Source: PALSA-600 sp963842335
Lineage (GTDB): Bacteria; Actinomycetota; Thermoleophilia; Gaiellales; Gaiellaceae
Direction: 5' to 3'
Assembly (NCBI GenBank): GCA_963842335.1
Contig: CAWJGF010000006.1
Coordinates: 20,174 to 84,173, forward strand
Length of the DNA: 64,000 nt
A program made the position numbers and the translations under genes. This document shows positions 17,430 to 24,587 of the stretch, piece by piece; position 1 is the stretch's first letter, and every line of letters begins with the position of its first letter. A model generated the notes under the pieces. That model was not told the origin of the DNA and ran no database searches. It saw only the letters and a list, made by a program, of their open reading frames with translations.

Positions 17430-18101
17430 ATGCCGCGGAGCTACGTCGCCGAGGCGCGCAAGCGCGTCGGCCCCAAGAAAGGGCGCATCAGGCCGATCAT
17501 CGAACGGCTGGCGGTCGAGCACGCGGACGCAAAGATCGCGCTCACCTTCAGGAGCCCGCTCGAGCTCCTCGTCTCGGTGATGCTCTCCGCCCAGACGACC
17601 GACGTGAACGTGAATCGCGTCACCGAGAAGCTCTTCGTGAAATACCGTCGGCCGGAGGACTATCTCGCTGTGCCGGTGGCCGAACTCGAACGCGACATCT
17701 TCCAGACCGGTTTCTTCCGGCAGAAGGCGAAGGCGCTGCGCGGCACGATGACGATGCTGATCGAGGAGTACGACGGTGAGGTGCCCGAAGACTTCGACGC
17801 ACTCCTGCGTCTGCCCGGCGTCGCGCGCAAGACGGCGAACGTCGTCACCGCGGAGCGGGGGAGCCCGCAGGGAATCGTGGTCGATACACACGTGCGCCGG
17901 CTGTCGCAGAGGCTTGGCCTCACGAAGCAAGAGGATCCCGTGAAGATCGAACGCGACCTCGTGAAGCTCGTGCCCCGCGCCGACTGGGCGCGCTTCCCGC
18001 ACCTCCTCATCTGGCACGGCCGTCGGATCTGCGACGCCCGCAAGCCGGCGTGCGACGAGTGCCCGCTCGCGCTCGACCTCTGTCCGTCGACGCGGCTCTA
18101 G
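17430..18101 (+). CDS. nth: Endonuclease III (DNA glycosylase/AP lyase)
   Basis: A 223-residue base-excision repair enzyme that removes oxidised pyrimidines and cleaves abasic sites. It has the helix-hairpin-helix LLRLPGVARKTANVV with the catalytic Lys, then VVDTHVRRLSQRLGL with the catalytic Asp. The C-terminus carries the [4Fe-4S] cysteines in ICDARKPACDECPLALDLC. The spacing read here is C-x6-C-x2-C-x6-C, one residue longer in the last gap than the usual x5. It follows the AddA-like gene by 5 bp, making a three-gene DNA repair operon. The next gene is convergent, 13 bp away. Confidence 0.95.
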   Translation: MPRSYVAEARKRVGPKKGRIRPIIERLAVEHADAKIALTFRSPLELLVSVMLSAQTTDVNVNRVTEKLFVKYRRPEDYLAVPVAELERDIFQTGFFRQKAKALRGTMTMLIEEYDGEVPEDFDALLRLPGVARKTANVVTAERGSPQGIVVDTHVRRLSQRLGLTKQEDPVKIERDLVKLVPRADWARFPHLLIWHGRRICDARKPACDECPLALDLCPSTRL

Positions 18102-18114
18102 AAGCGACAGCTAG

Positions 18115-18567
18115 CTAGTCGTGCGAGTTGCCGCGGTGCGGCGTGAGGGCGACCAGGAGGCCGCCGTCGTCGTCGTACGCAGGGAAGACATCGGCCACGA
18201 CGCGCTTCTCACTGCCTCCGCGGGTGCGTATCGACAGATGCTCACCGAGGCGGCGAACGCCCCACTCACGCGCGAGCTCGACGGGCTTTGCGTCTGAGAA
18301 CTGCAGCACCTCGACGAGATCGAGTCCCATCAGGTCGGCTTCGGGAAAGCCTGTCAGCTCGAACACGCCGCGTCCGATCGCGAGCACGCGGCGCTCCTGG
18401 TCGGTGACGACGAGTCCCGTGTCCGGCGCCGGGTAGTAGTCGTCGAGCAACTCGAAGAGAAACCCGAAACCGCAATGCCGGCACGCCGGTGCCTGGGTCG
18501 AGAAGCCCTCGCGGGCGTCGATGTCGACCGAGCGTTCCTTGCATTTCGGGCAGATGTAGTGCGGCAC
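18115..18567 (-). CDS. Zinc-ribbon PAS-domain protein
   Basis: A 150-residue protein with an N-terminal zinc ribbon, YICPKCKERSVDID then ACRHCGFGFLFELLDDYYP, followed by one PAS domain (roughly residues 45-145) with GLVVTDQERRVLAIGRGVFE and a GFPEADLMGLDLVEVL segment. No kinase, cyclase or DNA-binding domain follows, so it is a single-domain sensor or adaptor. GTG 18567 starts exactly at the zinc ribbon. The function is unknown. It is convergent with nth and divergent from the TOPRIM gene. Confidence 0.8.
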   Translation of the reverse strand: MPHYICPKCKERSVDIDAREGFSTQAPACRHCGFGFLFELLDDYYPAPDTGLVVTDQERRVLAIGRGVFELTGFPEADLMGLDLVEVLQFSDAKPVELAREWGVRRLGEHLSIRTRGGSEKRVVADVFPAYDDDGGLLVALTPHRGNSHD

Positions 18568-18684
18568 GGCGGCCAGAGTAGCCACGGCCCGCAGGTGAAC
18601 GCCGCCGATTCTCGAGCAGCTCGTCTCGCAGACCCCGTTACCGTTCAGCTCGACTGCGCGATCAGCGAGATCCCCGGAGGGCGA

Positions 18685-19281
18685 ATGCACGGCGGCAACG
18701 GCGAGAGAGATCAGGCGCGCGTGGGAGAGTCGCGTGTGATCGTGCTCGTCGAGGGCGTCAGCGACCAGATCGCGCTCGGCGCTCTCGCTGCGCGCCGTGG
18801 CCGCGATCTCGACAGCGAGGGAGTCTCGGTGGTGCCGATCGGCGGCGCTCACGCCATCGGGCGGTTCCTGGATCGCTTCGGCCCACAGGGGGAGAACAGG
18901 AAACTGGCTGGGCTCTGTGACGCCGGCGAGGAGGATGTATTTCGGCGCAGCCTCGAACGCGCCGGCCTCGGTTCCCACCTGACGCGGCACGACATGGAAC
19001 GGCTCGGGTTCCATGTCTGTGTCGAGGACCTGGAGGACGAGCTGATCCGCGCGCTCGGCGCCGCCGGGGTCGAAGCGGTCCTCGACTCCCAGGGCGACCT
19101 CGGATCGTTCCGCACCTTCCAGCTGCAGCCAGCATGGCGGGACCGGAGCGTCGACCGCCAACTGCGGCGGTTCATGGGCAGCGCCGATCAGCGGAAGCTG
19201 CGGTACGCCCGCCTCCTCGTCGAGGCGCTCGACGCGGCTCACATTCCGCGGCCGCTCGACGGCGTGCTGGCGCACGTCTGA
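18685..19281 (+). CDS. Stand-alone TOPRIM-domain protein (OLD-nuclease-like)
   Basis: A 198-residue protein consisting mainly of a TOPRIM nucleotidyl-transferase/hydrolase domain like the one in OLD-family ATP-dependent endonucleases. The TOPRIM Glu lies in RVIVLVEGVSDQIALGALAA and the Asp block in LAGLCDAGEEDVFRRSL, with a further acidic patch in FHVCVEDLEDELIRALG. The ATPase half of OLD proteins is missing, and no ATPase gene is adjacent. ATG 18685 is preceded by CCGGAGGG at ideal spacing, so the shorter start is firm. Relatives of this stand-alone form occur in Actinobacteria; the role is unknown but a nuclease or repair function is likely. Confidence 0.8.
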   Translation: MHGGNGERDQARVGESRVIVLVEGVSDQIALGALAARRGRDLDSEGVSVVPIGGAHAIGRFLDRFGPQGENRKLAGLCDAGEEDVFRRSLERAGLGSHLTRHDMERLGFHVCVEDLEDELIRALGAAGVEAVLDSQGDLGSFRTFQLQPAWRDRSVDRQLRRFMGSADQRKLRYARLLVEALDAAHIPRPLDGVLAHV

Positions 19282-19348
19282 GATGCCGTGTCCCCAAACC
19301 CACGCCTTCGTGGCATCGCATGTCGCCCCGATCTGACAATCTGAGCCG

Positions 19349-19906
19349 GTGATTCCTGAGTCGGAACTCGTGTCGACCGAGCACGGACTAGTGCCAAAAG
19401 GACAGGGCTGGTTCGTCGTCAACGCTCGTGAGACGCAGTGGCGGGAACGGAAGGGCCGCGGCGTCCTCTGCGAGTTCGAAGGTGCAGGCTTCGAGGGTGC
19501 GGCGGACTTCACGCAACTCGGGATCAACCTCACTGTTCTCAGCGCGGGCGAGCCGATGGCGATGTACCACTGGGAGGCCGACCAGGAGGACTTTCTCGTA
19601 CTCGCCGGTGAGGCGCTGGCGATCGTCGAAGGTGAGGAGCGCCCGCTTCGCCAATGGGACTTCGTGCACTGTCCTGCCGGAACGAACCACGTGATCGTCG
19701 GTGTCGGCGAACGACCGTGCGTGATCCTCGCCGTCGGTGCCCGAGACCGCTCGACCGGCCCCGAGTGGGGCGCGTACCCCGTGGACGAAGTCGCGCTGCG
19801 CCACGGCGCCGGCGTCGAGCGGGAGACGACCGAGCCCGGCGAGGCCTATGCGCGCTTCCCCAAGGGGAAGCGCGCTCGGTACCGCGAAGGCTGGCTTCCC
19901 GAGTAG
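19349..19906 (+). CDS. Cupin-domain protein
   Basis: A 185-residue single cupin. Cupin motif 1 falls around LSAGEPMAMYHWEADQEDFL, with a His and Glu pair as possible metal ligands. Motif 2 falls around LRQWDFVHCPAGTNHVIVGV, including the final His. A C-terminal tail of about 40 residues (ARFPKGKRARYREGWLPE) is basic. The start is GTG 19349. The family binds metal and ranges from dioxygenases and isomerases to sugar- or auxin-binding proteins, so no reaction can be assigned. A degenerate gene start follows within 6 bp. Confidence 0.8.
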   Translation: MIPESELVSTEHGLVPKGQGWFVVNARETQWRERKGRGVLCEFEGAGFEGAADFTQLGINLTVLSAGEPMAMYHWEADQEDFLVLAGEALAIVEGEERPLRQWDFVHCPAGTNHVIVGVGERPCVILAVGARDRSTGPEWGAYPVDEVALRHGAGVERETTEPGEAYARFPKGKRARYREGWLPE

Positions 19907-19911
19907 ACACC

Positions 19912-20049
19912 GTGCGGGTAGAAGAGCTGGAGACGTGGGTGGCTCGGTATCTGGAGCCGTCGGGCCGGCTCGAGCTCGTCCACGAGCGGCCGAGGCGACC
20001 TACGTCAGCAAGAATCTCGGTGCCGGCGTCCCCAAGCGCGCCTCGGTAA
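19912..20049 (+). pseudogene. Phosphotransferase-like N-terminal remnant
   Basis: GTG 19912 opens a frame of 45 codons beginning VRVEELETWVARYLEPSGRL then ELVHERP. This resembles the N-terminus of actinobacterial phosphotransferase (APH-fold) proteins, which usually continue with a strand like TVYRV and a nucleotide-binding loop. Here the frame turns into low-complexity sequence and stops. Fragments open in other frames up to about 20130 (for example MLAHELPLSAADRVRFTSL ending at TAA). This suggests a gene decayed by deletion and frameshift, but the family call rests on about 25 residues. Confidence 0.35.
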
Positions 20050-20153
20050 TCTCCGGCGCCCTACGACGCGATGCTTGCGCACGAGCTCCCGCTGTCGGCG
20101 GCTGATCGGGTCCGGTTCACCAGTCTGTAACCGCGGGCGCCTACCAACCTGCT

Positions 20154-20606
20154 TCACGTGGCCAGGTCCCAACCCTCCTCGCCCTCCGACCACGGGACGG
20201 CGGTGGCGCGCTTGAAGATCAGCTCGTCCGGTTCGTCGCCCGACCAGACTCCGATCTTGTCGCTGTCGGGATAGACCGAGACTGCGGGTACACGCGAGCT
20301 CGAGAACATCAGAGTCCTCGCCGGTGCGTCGCTCCGGTTCATCACTTTGTGTGCTCCTTCCCGTCCAGGCGGGAAGCGAACGAGATCGCCCCGCTGCAGC
20401 GTCTGCTCACCGTCGGGCGCGCGCAGAACGAGCGTCCCGTCGACCACCAGAAGCCACTCCTCCTCGTACTCGTAGTGGTAGGGACTCGAGCTTGTGCCGG
20501 GATCCAGGTCGTAGACGAACATCATCAAGGCAGTTGAGCCCAACCTCTGGGCCACGTCGACCCTGCCCTCTGGTCTTTCGACGCTGAAGATGTTGACCGA
20601 TTGCAT
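20154..20606 (-). CDS. Cupin-domain protein
   Basis: A 150-residue single-domain cupin. Motif 1 is YDLDPGTSSSPYHYEYEEEW with the His and Glu metal ligands, and motif 2 is LQRGDLVRFPPGREGAHKV with the last His. The C-terminal third (VYPDSDKIGVWSGDEPDELI) is shared by cupins annotated as mannose-6-phosphate-isomerase-like. ATG 20606 is chosen because GGAGGT lies 4 nt upstream; this site falls inside the longer possible frame from 20618. The function is unknown. Confidence 0.8.
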   Translation of the reverse strand: MQSVNIFSVERPEGRVDVAQRLGSTALMMFVYDLDPGTSSSPYHYEYEEEWLLVVDGTLVLRAPDGEQTLQRGDLVRFPPGREGAHKVMNRSDAPARTLMFSSSRVPAVSVYPDSDKIGVWSGDEPDELIFKRATAVPWSEGEEGWDLAT

Positions 20607-20640
20607 GCGAACCTCCACCTCGCGAGAACGGTGTCCGAAT

Positions 20641-20849
20641 TCAGACGCGTCGGGAGGCTAAACCTGATCGGTGGTCCTCCGCCGAGCCGCGTGAATCCAG
20701 CCCGACTACTGAGGACCTAAGGTCGTTCGTTCTTCCGAACAGTTGTGCGCTGTCTGAGCCGCCCGGCACCGCCTCCTTGCCACGTCCGAGCCGCCAGGCG
20801 AGGCACACCCCCGGAATCGCAACGACCAGAACGACGCCGACGGGTATCT
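20641..20849 (-). other. Open frame directly behind the 31-aa gene, no canonical start
   Basis: Immediately after the TAG of the 31-residue membrane protein, another frame of about 69 codons is open on the same strand and ends at TGA 20643-20641. It reads CLAWRLGRGKEAVPGG after a hydrophobic stretch with VGVVLVVAIPGV, so it looks like a membrane helix followed by a charged tail. There is no ATG, GTG or TTG before the hydrophobic part; the first GTG comes after it. It could be the second half of a frameshifted gene together with the 31-aa protein, a gene with a rare start, or chance. The remaining bases 20607-20640 carry the cupin's upstream region. Confidence 0.25.
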
Positions 20850-20945
20850 CTAGCGGCGGCGGCTACTGAGCGCTCGAATGACGAACCACCCTCCCAAGCC
20901 CACCAAACCGATTAGCACGATCGCCCAGATGGCGTTCACCAGCAT
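20850..20945 (-). CDS. 31-residue single-helix membrane protein
   Basis: ATG 20945 starts MLVNAIWAIVLIGLVGLGGW then FVIRALSSRRR and stop. It is preceded by GAGGAG about 6 nt upstream. The product is one hydrophobic helix with a short basic tail, a typical small inner-membrane protein with N-out or N-in insertion. No family is recognised. It lies 47 bp downstream of the CorA-like gene on the same strand and could be co-transcribed with trxB-corA. Confidence 0.5.
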   Translation of the reverse strand: MLVNAIWAIVLIGLVGLGGWFVIRALSSRRR

Positions 20946-20992
20946 TCGCCGCTCCTCTTCGTTCGAGTTGAAGTTCGTCGAGCAGCCCCAGC

Positions 20993-21907
20993 CTAGATCC
21001 AACGCTTCCACTTGAAGAAGACGAGCTGCCCGATCGTCGTGGCGATGATCCAGCCCCACGACCACCAGTAGCCCCACACCCAGTGCAGCTCGGGCATGCG
21101 GATGAAGTTCTGGCCGTAGAGGCCGACGATGAACGTCGGCAGCAGCAGCAATGAGGCGATCAGCGTCAGGCGCTTCATCACCTCGTTCTGGTCGAGCGAG
21201 ATCTTCCCCTGGACGTAGTCGCGGACGCCGCCGAGTGAGTCGCGGGATGCATCGAGTGATTCTGCCGCGCGCAGGAACTTGTCGTACGCGCTTCCGAATG
21301 CAATCTCGACGCCACGTGGAAAGAGCTCCCCGTCGACGAGCTCCACCCGGTCGTCGACGATCTTGTGCACGGCGTCGCGTGTCGGAGCGAGGGTGCGGCG
21401 AATGCCACGGAGGTCCTGGCGCAACTCGCGCAACCGGCGACCAACCCTCTGGACAGGCGCAGTGGCGACCATATCCTCGAGCTCGTCGATCTCGTCGTCG
21501 AGGTCGTCGACCAGATCGAGATAGCTCTCCCCGATCGCGTCGACGAGGTGGTAGACGAACATGCCGACTTCTTCGTGCACTCGGCACGCCTCTTTCGCCG
21601 GCTTCGGGTCGAACGGCTTCTCGCCGGGTGGCGTCTTGGAGATGGTGACCAGCACCGCCTCCGTCGCGATGAAATCGATCTCCTGGTAATAGACGCGGTC
21701 CTCGTCGGCGACCGACACCGGCAGCAGGAAGATGCCGAGCACGTAGTCGTCGTGCGACTCGATCTTCGGACGCGGCTCATGGTCGTGCACGTGGGGTGCG
21801 AGCAAGGCCGTCAGCGCGGTCTTGTGGATCGTCGGCGGGAGGTGCCTCTGCAGATCCTCCGCCGTCGGATCGATCAGGTCGATCCACTCGGGGCGCGATT
21901 CTCCCAC
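20993..21907 (-). CDS. corA: CorA-like divalent cation transporter with GQN in place of GMN
   Basis: A 304-residue CorA-family magnesium/cobalt channel. The N-terminal cytoplasmic domain is rich in acidic residues and long helices (YLDLVDDLDDEIDELEDMV). Two membrane helices close the protein, the first ending in LLPTFIVGLYGQNFIRMPEL. The family's selectivity motif is normally YGMNF; here it reads YGQNF. The Pro and the following F are kept. GTG 21907 starts the protein; the frame upstream overlaps trxB. It lies 14 bp behind trxB, forming a two-gene operon. Mg2+ transport is likely, though the motif change may alter selectivity. Confidence 0.88.
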   Translation of the reverse strand: MGESRPEWIDLIDPTAEDLQRHLPPTIHKTALTALLAPHVHDHEPRPKIESHDDYVLGIFLLPVSVADEDRVYYQEIDFIATEAVLVTISKTPPGEKPFDPKPAKEACRVHEEVGMFVYHLVDAIGESYLDLVDDLDDEIDELEDMVATAPVQRVGRRLRELRQDLRGIRRTLAPTRDAVHKIVDDRVELVDGELFPRGVEIAFGSAYDKFLRAAESLDASRDSLGGVRDYVQGKISLDQNEVMKRLTLIASLLLLPTFIVGLYGQNFIRMPELHWVWGYWWSWGWIIATTIGQLVFFKWKRWI

Positions 21908-21921
21908 GCCCCGAGCGTAAC

Positions 21922-22905
21922 CTAGACCTCGGCCGCTTCCGGGCGCGGCGCGGTTGCCGCCGTGCCGGGATGACCCTCTAACACCGCGAGGAACTTCTCC
22001 GCGTCGAGCGCCGCCATACAGCCGGAGCCTGCCGCGGTGATTGCCTGACGGTAGGTGTGATCCTGCACGTCGCCGGCGGCGAAGACACCGGGGACGTTGG
22101 TCTCCGTCGAGCCCGGCTTCGTGAGCAGGTAACCGCCCGCGTCGTGGTCGAGCTGGTCCTTGAAGAGCGCCGTGTTCGGATCGTGGCCGATTGCGACGAA
22201 GAGCCCGTCGGCGGGAACCTCCCACGTCTCGCCCGTCGCGGTGTTACGCAACTTCAGTCCCTGCACGCACACGTCGCCCAGGATCTCTTCGACGACGGCG
22301 TTCAGGACGAAGTCGAGCTTCTCGTTCTGCTCGGCGCGGTCGATCATGATCTTGGAGGCGCGGAACTCGTCACGACGATGGACGAGGTGCACGCGGGTCG
22401 CGAACTTCGTCAGGAAGAGCGCCTCCTCGAACGCAGAGTCGCCGCCGCCGACGACGTAGACGTCCTTCGCGCGGAAGAACGATGCGTCACAGGTCGCACA
22501 CGCCGAGACTCCGCGACCCTTGTGCTTCTCCTCGGACTCGATGTCGAGCCAGCGGGCGCTCGCGCCCGTCGCGATGACGACTGACCGCGCCGCATATTCC
22601 TCGTCGCCGACCCAGACGCGCAGCGGTTGCTCCGAGAAATCGACCTTCGTGACGTCATCCGTGATGAACTCCGCGCCGAAGCGCTCGGCCTGCCGGCGGA
22701 AGTCCGACATCATCTCCGGCCCCATGACGCCGTCGGCGTAGCCCGGGTAGTTCTCGACGTCGCTCGTGATCATCAGCTGGCCGCCCCAGGCGAACCCCTC
22801 GATCACGAGCGGAGCCAGGTCGGCGCGCGCTGCATAGAGCGCTGCGGTGTAGCCGGCGGGGCCGCCGCCGACGATGATGAGCTCGTGCACGTTCTGGTCG
22901 CTCAA
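21922..22905 (-). CDS. trxB: Thioredoxin reductase
   Basis: A 327-residue flavoprotein that reduces thioredoxin with NADPH. It has the FAD fold LIIVGGGPAGYTAALYAARA, the redox-active CxxC in SACATCDASFF, the NADPH fold VYVVGGGDSAFEEALFL, and a C-terminal FAD motif GVFAAGDVQDHTYRQAITAA. The start is TTG 22905, supported by AAAGGAG at good spacing. No thioredoxin gene is adjacent, unlike the common trxB-trxA pair; a CorA-like transporter follows instead. Bases 22906-23052 upstream hold no gene. Confidence 0.95.
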   Translation of the reverse strand: MSDQNVHELIIVGGGPAGYTAALYAARADLAPLVIEGFAWGGQLMITSDVENYPGYADGVMGPEMMSDFRRQAERFGAEFITDDVTKVDFSEQPLRVWVGDEEYAARSVVIATGASARWLDIESEEKHKGRGVSACATCDASFFRAKDVYVVGGGDSAFEEALFLTKFATRVHLVHRRDEFRASKIMIDRAEQNEKLDFVLNAVVEEILGDVCVQGLKLRNTATGETWEVPADGLFVAIGHDPNTALFKDQLDHDAGGYLLTKPGSTETNVPGVFAAGDVQDHTYRQAITAAGSGCMAALDAEKFLAVLEGHPGTAATAPRPEAAEV

Positions 22906-23052
22906 AGTGCTCCTTTCAAGAAAAACTCTTCACCATAGTTAACGCTAAAGGGCGGCTGTTCGTTCCCGTGCTTCACACCGCACGCTCGTGCGAATCGGCA
23001 CGGAGACGTCTGTCGGCGCGACAGGCCCGCCGGCCACCGATCAGGCCGTGGC

Positions 23053-24309
23053 TCAGGCCGCGTCGGCGTCGGCGCGCGGCAGCGCGATCACGTCGTCCGG
23101 GTGGCGGCGCAGGGGTTCGGAGAGCCCGGTCTCCGAGAGCCCAGGTTCCGGAGCACGAGTCTCAGGCGCGGAGAGGCTGAGCGGCGTCCGCTCGATCTGC
23201 GGCGTATCGGGGAGCTCGGGCGCACTGACGCCATGCTCGGGGAACTTGCGGGCGGTTACGAGCAGCCGCTGCTCGAGCGAGCCGAGAGCCTTGTTGTAGT
23301 CGCCGACGGCCGTGTCGAGGCTGCGGCCGATCTTCGCGAAGTGGCCGACGAAGATGCCGACCCGCTCGTAGAGCTCCCGGCCGAGCTTGTTGATCGTGCG
23401 CGCGCTCTCGGCGACCGTCTCCTGCTGCCAGCCGTACGAGACGGTGCGCAGGAGCGCGATCAGCGTCGAAGGCGACGCGAGGACGACGCCCGAGTCGGCT
23501 CCCGCCTCGAACAGCGCCGGATCCTGATCGAGTGCTGCCCGGAAGAGCCCCTCGTCGACGAACATGACGACGAACTCGGGCGCCGGCTGGAATTGCTGCC
23601 AGTACCGCTTGGCGCCGAGCTTCGTGATGTGGTCGCGCACCTGGCTCGCGTGCCTGGCGAGGTGCTGCTTGCGCTCCTCGACGTCGTCGCAGCCGACTGC
23701 TGTGAGGTAGGCGTCGATCGGCACCTTCGAGTCGACGACGATGCTCTTGCCGCCCGGTAGCTTCACGACCATGTCGGGCCGAAGCAGGCGGCCGGTGTCG
23801 TCGCGCTCGCTCTCCTGCTCATGGAAATCGCAGTGCTGGACCATCCCTGCCAGCTCGACGACCCGCTTCAGCTGCACCTCGCCCCAGCGGCCGCGCACAT
23901 GTGGCGCTCGCAGTGCGGTCACGAGGTTGCCGGTCTCGGAGCGGAGCCGCTCCTGGCCCTCGGCCACGGCGCGCAGTTGCTCGCCGACGACCGACACGGC
24001 CGTCAACCGCTGTTGCTCGAGTGCCTTCGACTGGGTCTCGAAGCGCAGCAGTGTCTCCTTGATCGGCGCGAGCTTCGCCTCGGTCAGTTCGAGCAGGGAG
24101 GTCTGGCTCTTCGAGAGCGCCTCGCCGCTGACCGACCTGAAGCGCTGCTCCCACTGCTCCTGGGTGCGCTCGAGGAGGGAGATCGTCTCGGCGGCCGCGG
24201 CGCGCTCCCGCTCGACCGCTGCCTCTTTCGCACCGAGCGCCGTTCGCGCCCAGAGCCAGACGGCACCTGCGCCGACCGCAAGCCCGACGATGAGGAAGAC
24301 GGCTGACAT
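23053..24309 (-). CDS. rmuC: DNA recombination protein RmuC
   Basis: A 418-residue RmuC-type protein, a membrane-anchored putative nuclease that limits DNA inversions and certain rearrangements. It starts with one membrane helix (VFLIVGLAVGAGAVWLWART), continues with a long coiled coil to about residue 130, and then has the RmuC core. Key blocks are RGRWGEVQLKRVVELAGM, KSIVVDSKVPIDAYLTAVGC and the segment LIALLRTVSYGWQQETVAES. The C-terminal 50 residues are Pro-rich and variable. ATG 24309 is chosen over 24357 because it begins the signal-anchor. Two tandem RNA hairpins lie 55 nt upstream. Confidence 0.9.
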   Translation of the reverse strand: MSAVFLIVGLAVGAGAVWLWARTALGAKEAAVERERAAAAETISLLERTQEQWEQRFRSVSGEALSKSQTSLLELTEAKLAPIKETLLRFETQSKALEQQRLTAVSVVGEQLRAVAEGQERLRSETGNLVTALRAPHVRGRWGEVQLKRVVELAGMVQHCDFHEQESERDDTGRLLRPDMVVKLPGGKSIVVDSKVPIDAYLTAVGCDDVEERKQHLARHASQVRDHITKLGAKRYWQQFQPAPEFVVMFVDEGLFRAALDQDPALFEAGADSGVVLASPSTLIALLRTVSYGWQQETVAESARTINKLGRELYERVGIFVGHFAKIGRSLDTAVGDYNKALGSLEQRLLVTARKFPEHGVSAPELPDTPQIERTPLSLSAPETRAPEPGLSETGLSEPLRRHPDDVIALPRADADAA

Positions 24310-24363
24310 GAGCCGACGAACAGTAGAGCGCCCGTCGGACGGAACCGGTGAACGCAAAAAATC

Positions 24364-24436
24364 AGCCCCGACGAGTCCGAAGACCTACCGGGGCTGAGTG
24401 CCGGATCCAGCGACTCCGAAGAGCTACCGGATCCGA
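24364..24436 (-). ncRNA. Two tandem UUCG-capped hairpins upstream of rmuC
   Basis: Read on the minus strand, hairpin A (24436-24402) has the outer stem CGGATCC/GGATCCG or its GGATCC core, and hairpin B (24395-24364) has AGCCCC/GGGGCT. Each encloses the same asymmetric internal loop, GGTAG on the 5' side and TCGYY on the 3' side, and then an inner 3-bp stem closed by a TTCG tetraloop. The inner stems are CTC/GAG in A and GTC/GAC in B, a compensatory base-pair change. The pair lies 55 nt upstream of the rmuC start, so it would be its 5' leader. I do not recognise a known RNA class. A bidirectional terminator or a protein-binding leader are alternatives. Confidence 0.5.
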
Positions 24437-24587
24437 CGGAGCGGAACGTATCCGGCCCTCCCGCGAGCCGTCAAGGGGGCGCGGCGCGGTTGTTCGCAAC
24501 GTGCGAGCTTTTCGCCAAACCCCGCTTGGGCGCTCGCGCGTGGAGTGGGGGAACATCCGTTCGCTCGCGTAGGCTTGCAGGCAACAG

